From Scylla paramamosain (Eukaryota; Arthropoda; Malacostraca; Decapoda; Portunidae), in the NCBI RefSeq assembly GCF_035594125.1, contig NW_026973706.1, positions 486,001 through 550,000 on the forward strand: DNA of 64,000 bases, written 5' to 3'. The translations under genes were made by a program, and so were the position numbers. Shown here piece by piece: positions 13,700 to 25,470 of the stretch (positions are counted from its first letter, which is position 1; each line of letters opens with the position of its first letter). The notes under the pieces are model-generated. The model was not told the DNA's origin. It did no database searches and saw only the letters and a program-made list of their open reading frames with translations.

Positions 13700-14200
13700 G
13701 TCCTTGTATTTCCTCCATCCATGCTCCAACCCTCTGATTCTTCCCTTGTCCTCTTCCTCTTCCTCACACACTCCATCACTCCATCCTCTATCTGTTTCCA
13801 CCTTGAATGTTCTAATTTTCTTTCTCTCATCTTGTCTCCTTCACATACTCCATCCTTCATTTATTTCCATCCTTGCATGTTTAAGTCTTCTTATTCCCTT
13901 CCTATCCTCTCCTTCACACACTCCATCACTCCATCCTTCATTTGTTTCCATCCTTACATATTCAAATTCTCTCATTCACCTTTTATCCCTTCCGTCACAG
14001 ACTCCATCACTCCATCCTTGCCTGCTCTTATTCTCTTATTCTCTTCTCATCCTTTCCCTAACAAGTTCCAACACCCTTACACTTCAGTGGAGGTCAAACT
14101 CTCTAACCCATAGCTTTCAACACCCAGCCTGCACATTCCAAACACTGTCACACATCCCTCCTGCCTCCCAAACACTGTCACACATCCCTCCTGCCTGATA
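13700..14200. repeat. Decayed 85-bp-scale minisatellite and a 28-bp duplication
   Basis: Variants of ACTCCATCACTCCATCCTTC recur about four times between 13765 and 14020 at irregular 75-95-bp spacing. At 14140-14197 a 28-bp unit beginning CCAAACACTGTCACACATCC is present twice without change. Confidence 0.6.
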
Positions 14201-14419
14201 GTAGAAGAAAAGGACAGGAAAGCGGAAGGTTTTTTTCCCCTCCCTCCGCTCCCTCCGGCATGAGCCGTACAGGAAAACAGGTCGGAAAGAAATACCTTAC
14301 GGGGTTAGAGAAGAAAAAAAAAAAAAAAACGAAAAAAATTTTACAATAAAGAAAGAAAATAGATGAAATGAAGTCCTCCCATTTCCTAAAGGCAAGGAAG
14401 TTAATGACTACCAAACAAA

Positions 14420-15690
14420 CGGTGTTAGCCGCAGATTGCAGGCGATTTATCAAGATGGCTTTTAAAAATTTCAACGGTGTTGCAGTCTATCGCGTGTCGA
14501 GGAAGCCCATTCCAGGGATTTACTACTTGCTGGAAAAAAAAAAAAAAAAATTTGATTCGTGAGAGTTGAAGGATTTCCCAACAATTTTGCAACCGTTTCC
14601 TCGCGTGTAATTTGAAAAGAGTATCGTGAAATAGTTATTGCAGTCCATGTTATCAATGCCTTTGATGATTTCAAACACCTGTATTAAGTCGCCTCTTAGT
14701 CTCTTTGTGTTAATGGGAAAAGATTGAATTCTTTAAGACGCTCTTCGTATGGTTTGTTTGTTAGGCTTGGTATCATTTTTGTTACTCTACGCTGAACTCT
14801 TTCTAATTGATCAATGTCTTTCTGGTAGCAGGGGCGCCATGCTTGAACGCAATATTCCAAAAGGGGACGGACTAAAGAGTTATACAAAGTGAGGACTGTA
14901 TCCTTAGATTCAAATTTGAATTTATATTCGAAAGATCTGCCGATTAAGCCAATTACTTTATTCACTTTCTTTACGACTTGTGAACATTGTTGGCTAAGTT
15001 TTAAGCTACTCGATATTGTCACTCCTAAATCAGTTTCGTTGTCAACGCTTTTAAGTTGGGTACCATTTAAAATATACTTTGCTTTCTCGTGTCTATACAC
15101 TACGTGAAGCCCTTTGCACTCATCTGCCAGGTTTGTTTGCCCCCACTCTGTTAATTATCTAGATTTTTCTGCATTTCTATTACTTGTTCGTTAGAGTCTA
15201 CGGAATTTGCAATTTCGGTGTCATCAGCAAACTTTGATATTATGCTAGTAACACCCTCATCTATGTCGTTGATATAAACAAGGAAGAGAACAGGTACGTA
15301 AGACTGATCTCTGTGGCACCCCGCTGGTTACGTTAGTCCATTTGGATGCTTTTCCATTTATTACTACTCTTTGTTTACGGTTGTTTAGTCATTTTCAGCC
15401 CATCGCAACACGTCGCCTTGGATACCCTGTGATTTTAGTTTAATCAGTAAACGTTTGTGGGGGACTTTGTCGAAGGCCTTTTAAAAAATCAAGATATATT
15501 ATATTTACCGTTTTATTCTCGTCATACTGCTTCATAATATTATACAAGAAGTCTGAGAGGTTCGTCAAACAAGAGTGTTTGTTGCGGAAGCCGTGTTGAG
15601 TATTTTTAAGGAAGTTGTTTTATTCTTAGTGATTAACGAGTTTATCTCTTATTAGTGTTTCAAGCATTTTCAATACAACTGAGGTTAATT
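14420..15690 (-). mobile_element. CR1-like LINE, decayed: 3' part (RT palm to C-terminus)
   Basis: Read on the minus strand, several frames joined by frameshifts and stops give typical non-LTR reverse transcriptase pieces: KMLETLIRDKLV, GVPQ, FADDTE (15214-15231), then an intact run with DLGVTISSSL, LVRPLLEYCVQAW, LERVQRRVTKMIPSL and YEERLKEFNLFPL (14696-15100). It ends with WNGLPRHAI close to 14480. The order and motifs match the CR1-like group. Frameshifts and stops show the copy is dead. Its upstream part continues at 16168-16420 beyond a nested insertion. Confidence 0.8.
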
Positions 15691-16167
15691 TTTTTTTTTT
15701 TTTATGTAGAATTGACACTGGCCAAGGGCAACAAAAATCCAATAAAAAAAGCCCACTGAGATGCCAGTCCCATAAAAGGGTCCAAAGCGATAGCCAAAAA
15801 TTGAAGGAAATGTGTCTTTAAACCTCCCTCTTGAAGGAATTCAAGTCATACGAAGGTGGAAATACAAAAGCAGGCAGGGAGTTCCAGAGTTTACCAGAGA
15901 AAGGGATGAATGATTGAGAATACATTAGAGAGGTGGACAGAATAGGGGTGAGAAAATGAAGAAAGTCTTGTGCAGCGAGGCAGCGGGAGGAAGGGAGGCA
16001 CGCAGTTAGTACGATCAGAAGAGTAGTTAGCATGAAAATAGTGGTAGAAGACAGTTAGAGATGCAACATTGCGGCGGTGAGAGAGAGGCTGAAGACAGTC
16101 AGTTAGAGGAGAGGAGTTGATGAGACGAAAAGCTTTTGATTCCACCCTGTCTAGAAGAGCGGTATGA
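15691..16167 (-). mobile_element. LINE B, 5'-truncated copy nested in the CR1-like LINE
   Basis: On the plus strand it begins with a T-run followed by ATGTAGAATTGACACTGGCC, which is the reverse complement of the LINE B 3' end. It continues through the LINE B C-terminal coding region ([20 protein letters not shown], with one frameshift further on). GTTAATT lies immediately on both sides (15684-15690 and 16168-16174), consistent with a 7-bp target-site duplication. The disrupted host element reads coherently across the gap (NYQPIN before, LTSVVLKMLETL after), so this insertion is younger than the CR1-like copy. Confidence 0.85.
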
Positions 16168-16420
16168 GTTAATTGGTTGGTAATTACATGGTAGAGATTT
16201 ACTGTTTTTTTTTTTTTTTTTCAATCGGAGTTAGTTAGCGAGATTCCACTCATCAGGCACTATACCGAACTGCAGGGATTTATTGAACAATATGGTTAGT
16301 GGTTTAACTAATTCGGATTTCGCTTGTGTTAAGATGCGGGGAGAGATTGTGTCAGGCCCGGGTGACTTGCTAACTTTAAATTTATCGATGCATTTTGACG
16401 CGTCACTTTGTGTCATACTG
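16168..16420 (-). mobile_element. CR1-like LINE, decayed: upstream RT part
   Basis: The minus strand encodes FKVSKSPGPDTISPRIL, LVKPLTILFNKSLQFGIVPDEW and, after an A-run, LPCNYQPIN. This is the start of a non-LTR reverse transcriptase domain, which continues at 15690 after the nested LINE B copy. Similarity is not visible upstream of about 16420, so the copy is probably 5'-truncated. Confidence 0.8.
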
Positions 16421-16984
16421 TTGCTGCATAACTGATAAACAATGTGGTGTAGTCGTGAGTCAAGTCACTGGTATATTTAAATGAGAGATCAGACCAGACC
16501 AGTATTCTAAAACGCTTTGCTCTCTCACCACGACTGTTTGCCAGAGCCACAGAGATGACCACCAGGATTCTTGACAGTGTTTCTCCTCGTAACAATGTAC
16601 AAATCCAGTTAATCTGTCACTACAACTGTAAAAACACCTTCAAACAGCCGCTTGGAACTTCAAGTAGAGCCTTTGAAAAGTAGTGGAGGTGTTGTGCAGC
16701 CGCCCTCTCCTTATCTCCCTCCTTCTCCTCCTCCTTTTCTTCCTCCTCTTACTCCTGCTACCCCCAATAGCTTCCTACCCTCCCTCCCCCTCCACTTCCA
16801 ACACACCCCTCACCAGATCAAAGGGAGAACCAGCACCCACGCCCCTCCCTCCCCCCTCGCCAGATGAGGTACCTGGTGTGGGGGCGAGGCGGTGGAGGGG
16901 TGGGGTTGCAGGTGAAAGCTCCAGGGTCACGTGATACTACAAGAGGTTGACGACTTGTTCGGCCACGCCAGCTCGAGGACTATC

Positions 16985-17029
<45 letters not shown>

Positions 17030-17060
17030 AGACTGACGGGTGAGTTTGCATGTGTCTGTC
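16421..17060. other. No gene recognised; (GT)n at 16987-17028
   Basis: Unique-looking sequence with a CT/CCT-rich part at 16700-16860 and a (GT)n microsatellite. No supported gene. Confidence 0.5.
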
Positions 17061-19427
17061 TTTTTTTTTTTTTTTTATGTAGGAAGGACACTTGCCAAGA
17101 GCAACAAAAATCTAATAAAAAAAATGCCCACTGAAATGCCAGTCCCATAAAAGGGTCAAAGCAGTGGTCAAAAATTGGTGGATAAGTGTCTTGAAACCTC
17201 CCTCTTCAAGGAATTCAAGTCATAGGAAGGTGGAAATACAGAAGCAGGCAGGGAGTTCCAGAGTTTACCAGAGAAAGGGATGAATGATTGAGAATACTGG
17301 TTAACTCTTGCGTTAGAGAGGTGGACAGAATAGGGGTGAGAGAAAGAAGAAAGTCTTGTGCAGCGAGGCCGCGGAAGGAGGGGAGGCATGCAATTAGCAA
17401 GATCAGAAGAGCAGTTAGCATGAAAATAGCGGTAGAAGACAGCTAGATATGCAACATTGCGGCGGTTAGAGAGAGGCTGAAGACAGTCAGTTAGAGGAGA
17501 GGAGTTGATGAGACGAAAAGCTTTTGATTCCACCTTGTCTAGAAGAGCAGTATGAGTGGAACCCCCCCAGACATGTGATGCATACTCCATATACGAGTAT
17601 GGACGGATAAGGCCCTTGTACAGAGTTAGCAGCTGGGGGGGGGGGTGAGAAAAACTGGCGGAGACGTCTCAGAACACCTAACTTCATAGAAGCTGTTTTA
17701 GCTAGAGATGAGATGTGAAGTTTCCAGTTCAGATTATAAGTAAAGGACAGACCGAGGATGTTCAGTGTAGAAGAGGGGGACAGTTGAGTGTCATTGAAGA
17801 AGAGGGGATAGTTGTCTGGAAGGTTGTGTCGAGTTGATAGATGGAGGAATTGAGTTTTTGAGGCATTGAACAATACCAAGTTTGCTCTGCCCCAATCAGA
17901 AATTTTAGAAAGATCAGAAGTCAGGCGTTCTGTGGCTTCCCTGCGTGATATGTTTACCTCCTGAAGGGTTGGACGTCTATGAAAAGACGTGGAAAAGTGC
18001 AGGGTGGTATCATCAGCATAGGAGTGGATAGGACAAGAAGTTTGGTTTAGAAGATCATTAATGAATAATAAGAAGAGAGTGGGTGACAGGACAGAACCCT
18101 GAGGAACACCACTGTTAATAGATTTAGGAGAAGAACAGTGACCGTCTACCACAGCAGCAATAGAACGGTCAGAAAGGAAACTTGAGATGAAGTTACAGAG
18201 GGAAGGATAGAAACCGTAGGAGGGTAGTTTGGAGATCAAAGCTTTGTGCCAAACTCTATCAAAAGCTTTTGATATGTCCAAGGCAACAGCAAAAGTTTCA
18301 CCAAAATCTCTAAAAGAGGATGACCAAGACTCAGTAAGGAAAGCCAGAAGATCACCAGTAGAGCGGCCTTGACGGAACCCATACTGGCGATCAGATAGAA
18401 GGTTGTGAAGTGATAGATGTTTAAGAATCTTCCTGTTGAGGATAGATTCAAAAACTTTAGATAGGCAGGAAATTAAAACAATAGGACGGTAGTTTGAGGG
18501 ATTAGAACGGTCACCCTTTTTAGGAACAGGTTGAATGTATGCAAACTTCCAGCAAGAAGGAAAGGTAGATGTTGATAGACAGAGCTGAAAGAGTTTGACT
18601 AGGCAAGGTGCAAGCACGGAGGCACAGTTTCGGAGAACAATAGGAGGGACCCCATCAGGTCCATAAGCCTTCCGAGGGTTTAGGCCAGCGAGGGCATGGA
18701 AAACATCATTGCGAAGAATTTTAATAGGTGGCATGAAGTAGTCAGAGGGTGGAGGAGAGGGAGGAACAAGCCCAGAATCGTCCAAGGTAAAGTTTTTAGC
18801 AAACGTTTGAGCAAAGAGTTCAGCTTTAGATATAGATGTGATAGCAGTGGTGTCATCTGGTTGAAATAGAGGAGGGAAAGAAGAAGAAGCAAAGTTATTG
18901 GAGATATTTTTGGCTAGATGCCAGAAATGACGAGGGGAGTTAGATCTTGAAAGGTTTTGACATTTTCTGTTAATGAAGGAGTTTTTGGCTAGTTGGACAA
19001 CAGACTTGGCATGTTTCCGGGCAGAAATATAAAGTGCATGAGATTCTGGTGATGGAAGGCTTAAGTACCTTTTGTGGGCCACCTCTCTATCATGTATAGC
19101 ACGAGAACAAGCTGTGTTAAACCAAGGTTTAGAAGGTTTAGGACGAGAAAAAGAGTGAGGAATGTACACCTCCATGCCAGACACTATCACCTCTGTTATG
19201 CGCTCAGCACACAAAGATGGGTCTCTGACACGGAAGCAGTAGTCATTCCAAGGAAAATCAGCAAAATACCTCCTCAGGTCCCCCCAACTAGCACAGGCAA
19301 AACGCCAGAGGCACCTTCGCTTAGGGGGATCCTGAGGAGGGATTGGAGTGATAGAACAAGATAAAGATACGAGATTGTGATCGGAGGAGCCCAACGGAGA
19401 AGAAAGGGTGACAGCATAAGCAGAAGG
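17061..19427 (-). mobile_element. LINE B, 5'-truncated and frameshifted copy
   Basis: A minus-strand copy starting (on the plus strand) with a T-run and ATGTAGGAAGGACAC. It is nearly identical to the complete copy at 38.7-42.0 kb over its whole length. It stops at about 19427 inside the endonuclease domain, just upstream of the SDHN motif, so it is 5'-truncated. The reverse transcriptase motifs are present ([27 protein letters not shown]). Near 17632-17645 a G-run is longer than the GCGGGGG of the intact copy and shifts the frame; the C-terminal part continues in another frame at 17168-17590. The element is recent but disabled. Confidence 0.92.
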
Positions 19428-19439
19428 AGTTTACCTGTA

Positions 19440-19473
19440 TATTTATCTCTCTATCTCTCTCTCTATCTATCTA

Positions 19474-19514
<41 letters not shown>

Positions 19515-19640
19515 TTTTTCTATCTATCTGACTGGCAGGTGAGTTTACACGTGTCTGTTGAGTTTACCTGTGTGTCTATTTGTCTATCTCTCTATCTATT
19601 TATCTATCTATCCATCTCACCTCACTGTACAAGATTTTTT
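19440..19640. repeat. TCTA/TCTG tetranucleotide region
   Basis: Imperfect TCTA and TCTG units at 19440-19535 and again near 19575-19620, separated by two copies of a GAGTTTAC-containing sequence. Confidence 0.7.
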
Positions 19641-19884
19641 ACTTTCTCTCGCCATTATTCTATTCGGTTCACCTCCCTAATGCAAGAGTTTACCTGTGTG
19701 ATTATTTGTGTGTGTGTGTGTGTGTGTGTGTGTATCTATAGTTTTATTTTCCTTGTGTATCTAGGTGTTTATCAGTGTTTGTGTTTGTGTGTCATTATTT
19801 GTCTCTCTATCCATCTGATTTATTTGTCGTTTTGTTTGTTTTGCATTTATTTACGTAAGTGTAATATACTGGGTCGAAACTAAT

Positions 19885-19888
19885 GCTG

Positions 19889-19924
<36 letters not shown>

Positions 19925-19925
19925 T

Positions 19926-19957
<32 letters not shown>

Positions 19958-19987
19958 TTACTACTATTACTACTACTACTACTACTA

Positions 19988-20028
<41 letters not shown>

Positions 20029-20048
20029 GCTACTACTACTACTACTAT

Positions 20049-20079
<31 letters not shown>

Positions 20080-20303
20080 GTGTTATTTGTACATGTTTTT
20101 CTCTTCTTCTCCTCCTCCTCCTCCTCCTCCTCCTCCTCCTCCACAACGACATGTTTTCACAAACCGGTTGAAAATTGAGATGGAAGGTAATTTTCAAGGT
20201 AGTTTTTCGGTTGTGTTACTTAAGTGTGGCAAGATCGAAACACACACACACACACACACACACACTTATACCTTTATATCAGAAGAAGAAGAAGAAGAAT
20301 AGT

Positions 20304-20375
<72 letters not shown>

Positions 20376-20472
20376 ATGAGGGTACTTACTCTTCACGGCA
20401 GTAGTAGTAATAGTAGTATTAGAAGAAGTAGCAGAACACGCAATTCTCTTTCCACACGTAATAACTATCACT

Positions 20473-20505
<33 letters not shown>

Positions 20506-20510
20506 TGTGT
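19885..20510. repeat. Compound trinucleotide and dinucleotide arrays
   Basis: (CTA)n with rare substitutions at 19888-20080, (CTC)n at about 20109-20141, (CA)n at about 20240-20265, (CAA)n at about 20305-20374 and (GTGC)n at about 20476-20507. Confidence 0.95.
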
Positions 20511-20637
20511 GCATGCGTATCTGAAAGGAGAAAGAGAGAACAATTATTATTTTGCTGTGAAATATTAAGACACAACACTACAACATAACAACACGTGAAT
20601 ATTGAATAATCTATCCACCTACCCATCTGTCCCTATC

Positions 20638-20820
20638 CTACCTTAACTTAACCTAACCTAATCTATTTATCTACCCATCTATCTCTAACCAAACCTTACC
20701 AAACGTCCCTATCTACTCTTCTAATCTCTTTACCCATCCCAAGGCGTCCACAAAACTCAGCCTAACTTAACCTAACCTAACTTAACCTACCGTAACTAAA
20801 CCCAACGTAACAATACTTAC
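20638..20820. repeat. Degenerate telomere-like (TAACC)n island
   Basis: CTTAACTTAACCTAACCTAA and CTTAACCTAACCTAACTTAA-type runs are scattered through about 180 bases. TAACC/TTAGG is the usual arthropod telomere unit. Here it is interrupted and mixed with other sequence, so it is an interstitial relic or a look-alike rather than a chromosome end. Confidence 0.6.
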
Positions 20821-20874
20821 AATCTACTCACCCACACACCAACCACCCACCTAATCTACCTCTCTCCCCCACAG

Positions 20875-21036
20875 GCGCCCACACAGCTGCTGGTGGAGGT
20901 GCAGGAGGGGGCTGTACGTAGATGCAATACACCACGTGGCTTACTACACCTGGTCTGCACCTGGCAAACACTTCAGCTTGCAGTGCCAGTTGGTGCCCAC
21001 TAGTGTGTGGACCTGCCGACAGAACGGAACCTGCAG
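20875..21036 (+). CDS. Candidate internal exon of an unidentified gene
   Basis: A pyrimidine-rich tract ending in TCTCTCCCCCACAG (to 20874) precedes a 162-base block that ends CTGCAG followed by GTGTGTG at 21037, so both ends look like splice sites. The frame starting at 20876 is open throughout and encodes a Cys-rich, Trp/Tyr-containing segment including YYTWSAPGKHF, CQLV and VWTCRQNGTC. The block is G+C-richer than its surroundings and both junctions would be phase 2. I do not recognise the domain. It might be an extracellular disulphide-rich module. No neighbouring exon is identifiable, so this remains a candidate; the GT-rich repeat downstream could mimic a donor. Confidence 0.35.
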
Positions 21037-21209
21037 GTGTGTGTGGCAGGTGTGGGGGGCGTTGTGGAGGTTGGGAAGGGTCTTTGGGATGTAGGAGGAT
21101 GTTGATTGGGGTAGGGGTTAGATAGATTGATAAATAGATAGATAGGTAGAAGGCAATTAACTAGACAGACAGACAAATAGGTAGATAGATAGATAGAATG
21201 ATTGATAGA

Positions 21210-21211
21210 CT

Positions 21212-21258
<47 letters not shown>

Positions 21259-21384
21259 ACACTACTACTCTTACCACTACTACCAATTAAAACTACTATT
21301 TCCACATACGAATAACAAGGATAAAAATATTGATAGTAGTAGTAGTAGTAGTAGTAGTAGTAGAAGTAGTAGTAGTAGTAGTAG
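21210..21384. repeat. (GT)n and (GTA)n microsatellites
   Basis: (GT)n at about 21211-21256, then (GTA)n with one GAA at about 21336-21384. Confidence 0.9.
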
Positions 21385-21404
21385 AAGTGGGCGGATGGGA
21401 GGGT

Positions 21405-21895
21405 GAGTAGCTGACTGACTGACTGACTGACTGGATATTTGACTGGCTGACTGAGCAACTGACTGTCTTACCGGCTTACTGACTGACTGACTGACTGACT
21501 GGCTGGCTGGCTGGCTGACTGACTGTATATCTGACTGGCTGACTGAGCAACTGACTGTCTTACCGGCTTACTGACTGACTGACTGACTGACTGGCTGGCC
21601 GGCTAGTTGAATGAATGTATGGATGGATGGATGGTTGACTGACTGGCTGGTTGGCTGACTGGATATCTGACTGGCCGACTGGGCAACTGTCTGTCTTACC
21701 GGCTTACTGACTGACCGACTGGCTGACTGACTGACTGACTGACTGTTTGACTTGGTATCTGACTGGCTGACTGGGTAATTGACTGACTCACCGGCTTATT
21801 GACTGGATGACTGGTTGACTTACCGGATTACTGATTGACTGGCTGACTGGTTTACTGGTTGGTTGGCTGGCTGACTGACTGACTGACTGACTGGT
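21405..21895. repeat. (GACT)n array with a longer repeat superimposed
   Basis: Most of the stretch is GACT/GGCT tetramers. A larger block containing CTGAGCAACTGACTGTCTTA and ACCGGCTTACTG recurs near 21451, 21543, 21679 and 21771. The spacings are 92, 136 and 92 bp, which shows higher-order duplication. Confidence 0.8.
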
Positions 21896-22138
21896 GGAGA
21901 TGCGACACGAGTAAAGTTTAAGACGGGACTGAGAGAGAGTGAGAAAGTGAGAGTGAGAGAGGGCACTGGGGTAAGAAGAGCAGGATGTGGGATATGATGG
22001 CCAGTGTGGTTAGGTAGTTAAGGAATGGGAGAGAGGGAGAGGGAGAGGGAGGGGATGGGAGGGAGAGGGAGAGTGAAAGTGAGAGATGGTTGAGTTAGGT
22101 TGTTTGTTATTTCTTGTTATCTTTTTATGCTGTTGTTG

Positions 22139-23143
<1,005 letters not shown>

Positions 23144-23144
23144 C

Positions 23145-24945
23145 TCTGATTGATTGATACATTTATTGTTGCATTAATAATGAAATACAACAAAGGAGGA
23201 GGACAGACCTTGCCACCCACCCCCTGGGTAAAGAGTTAAGGGTAGAGTATCAAAAATGTAAAAATATAGTATACATTACAAGAAAATAAGTAAATAAATC
23301 AATACAGATATTGCACACCTTATTGTATAAATATCCTACAGTCTGGGAGCAAACGTGGGATATTCCTTGAGTATTTCCCTGAGAGTGGCTGAGTCTAAGA
23401 AATGGTCAATGAGGGTATACAAGTCATGTGGACCTTGCAGCCTAAATGTAGCAATGAGAGGACAATCCGTGACATAATGACGCAGAGTGTGTCCCCTTGG
23501 TGCAGCACACAGCACACAGCACACGCCAGGAGAAGCACTGACTTCCCAAAAGTATATATAGCCTAATCTGAACCTCATTGCCACCCTATCATGTGATGCA
23601 GTGTGTCTCCCATAGGTGTAAGCACAGCTCTGGGAGACACGCACATTGTGAAGAAGACTACTGCCACTGCCCCTATGGCAACAAAGCTCCAACTGATCAC
23701 TAATGCTACTATGTACTGGCAACAAAGCTCCAACTGATCACTAATGCTACTATGTACTGGCAACAAAGCTCCAACTGATCACTAATGCTACTATGTACTG
23801 GCAACAAAGCTCCAACTGATCACTAATGCTACTATGTACTGGCAACAAAGCTCCAACTGATCACTAATGCTACTATGTACAAAGTCCTTCATGCTACTCT
23901 TAACATAGCCCACAGTGTACTCAGCGCCAAGGTCCAGTGTGTCGTCCTGAAGGGCACATTGAGCAAGGCGGTCTGCCTCTTCATTAAACGGGATACCCAC
24001 ATGAGAGGGTATCCAGGTGAAGTGGACTGTGGCACCAGCACCTTCAAGGTGTGGATGAGATCAAGACATTTATTAACTAGATCACAGTCCATGGGGGAGG
24101 TAGATTGGAGAGCATACAGTGCAGCCTGACTGTCAACAAAGAAGAATATATCCTTACGGAGAGGCGCCACAATATGGAGCGCCTCCAGAACAGCACACAG
24201 TTCTGTCCAAGTGGAGGACATGTGTGCAGGGAGCCGCCTGGAAACCTCAGTGTCAGTGTGGTGATTGGCAGAAATGTAGTCGCGGATGAACAGCCCACAT
24301 CCGGACCTGCTGCCATAGACTGAACCATCACAATAAACATGAATAGCTTGAACGTGGGGGTACTTGGACAGTTTAGTCATGAACATGTCTTGCAGCACAT
24401 GAGGGGGCCAGTCCCTCTTGGGCTGATGCAGTGAGTGAATATCAACACTGACACGGTGAGGGTTCCAAACGGGTTGGAGCGGTGACACAACAACGTTAAT
24501 ACAGGCCTCGGCTATACCTACACTTGTAACAACTCCCAAGATCTTCCTGAGGTATGGAGTTGTAGGAGTCCGAGGATCACGATACAGGGGGGTCAGTGAT
24601 CCCTTCAGAGAGTCGGAGCCCAGGCATAGCATCCGACCAACAGTACGACAAGTAATTTCCTGTATCCTACACATAATACTCGGCAGGTGCAGTTCAGCTC
24701 TGAGGACTTCAATCCGAGCAGTGCTTGGGCATCCCAAAATTATTCTCATGGTTTCATGGGTGGCACTTAACTGTATTAAAATAGGGGCTACGTAGTCAAT
24801 GAGGGACCGTACGATAGATATATAGAACATCCTTAGGACTGGAATGCCAGCCACCAGGCCCCTGTTTGCTAGCAGCCGAAGTGGCGCTAGCCGTGGCAGA
24901 CAGAGGTCTGGAACATAGTGCGCAGCGTGGAGTGCCTTCCTGAAA
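23145..24945 (-). mobile_element. RNase H-bearing LINE (I-like group), 5'-truncated, decayed
   Basis: The minus strand encodes the end of a reverse transcriptase ORF, then an RNase H domain with the expected acidic residues: YCDGSVYGS (first Asp), WTELCAVLEAL (Glu), FFVDSQAALYAL (Asp). After a frameshift it reads GIPFNEEADRLA (last Asp). Downstream is a Cys/His cluster, CCVLCAAPRGHTLRHYVTDC, resembling the C-terminal zinc knuckle of such elements, and a stop near 23337. The non-coding tail ends in AATAAATGTATCAATCAATC. A 41-bp tandem array (23677-23881) interrupts the frame, and the copy is truncated near 24945. RNase H plus a CCHC-like C-terminus points to the I-type LINE group; the clade is not resolved. 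Confidence 0.8.
23677..23881. repeat. 41-bp tandem repeat, five copies, inside the LINE
   Basis: The unit begins GGCAACAAAGCTCCAACTGA at 23677, 23718, 23759, 23800 and 23841, with no difference visible between copies. As 41 is not a multiple of three, the expansion destroys the LINE reading frame. Identity among copies implies a recent expansion. Confidence 0.95.
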
Positions 24946-24949
24946 TATC

Positions 24950-25280
24950 AATCAATCAGTGGTAGGCGACCTCATTTGGCAGTGTGCTACGGGAGGACTG
25001 ACTGATGGCTGTAGTACCGTCACCGACGTTTCCCTAACCCTGCAGGTTTGCCAGATCAAAACCTTCCGTGAAACACTCTTATGTGGTAACACTGCAATCT
25101 AGAGCTTTCAGTTAACGGAATTCGGCGTCCCTAACATTTGTTATATGCAGAAATCTAAGCCTTTCCTTGTTAACATGGATATCATAGTAAATTCTACGTT
25201 TTTTTTTTATTATTTGAATGCATAAACACATAAGTAAACACATGATTAGCCGAATCCTTTGTTAAGGTACCGGAGTAGTC
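24950..25280. other. No gene recognised
   Basis: Unique-looking sequence between the LINE and the candidate exon at 25321. It contains a possible splice acceptor (CCCTAACCCTGCAG, ending 25045) but no supported reading frame after it. Confidence 0.3.
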
Positions 25281-25320
25281 GTAAGTGCGCCTCCTGCACA
25301 CACGCGCGACTTTTGAAGGG

Positions 25321-25470
25321 ATGGAGGCCTCCTCACTCCTTGTGAGACCATTCAGTGAAGATGAGAGAGTGGCTCTCCTCTCTGTCATTGAAGGGAGGCC
25401 TGTCGTTGTGTCCAAACGAAATAAGGACGAGTTGATGAAAAGGTGGACCAGGCATCAGCTGATCAGCTGA
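25321..25470 (+). CDS. Possible first exon, Myb/SANT-like DNA-binding domain start
   Basis: An ATG at 25321 in favourable context (GGGATGGAG) opens a 49-codon frame. It encodes RPFSEDERVALLSVIEGRP followed by SKRNKDELMKRWTRHQLIS and a TGA. An acidic/hydrophobic helix, a basic NKD-type stretch and a Trp resemble the opening of Myb/SANT-like domains in arthropod transcription factors and transposon-derived proteins. A complete domain would need a downstream exon; AAAAG/GTGGAC near 25441 could be a donor. Similarity is by eye only and the frame is short, so it may equally be a non-functional remnant. Confidence 0.25.
   Translation: MEASSLLVRPFSEDERVALLSVIEGRPVVVSKRNKDELMKRWTRHQLIS

Noticed and set aside
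21405..21895. GACT array as a CRISPR-like or regulatory array
   Set aside because: Tetranucleotide slippage with block duplication explains it fully.
23677..23881. Regular direct repeats that might suggest a CRISPR array
   Set aside because: Units are contiguous with no variable spacers, inside a eukaryotic LINE ORF. It is a simple tandem array.
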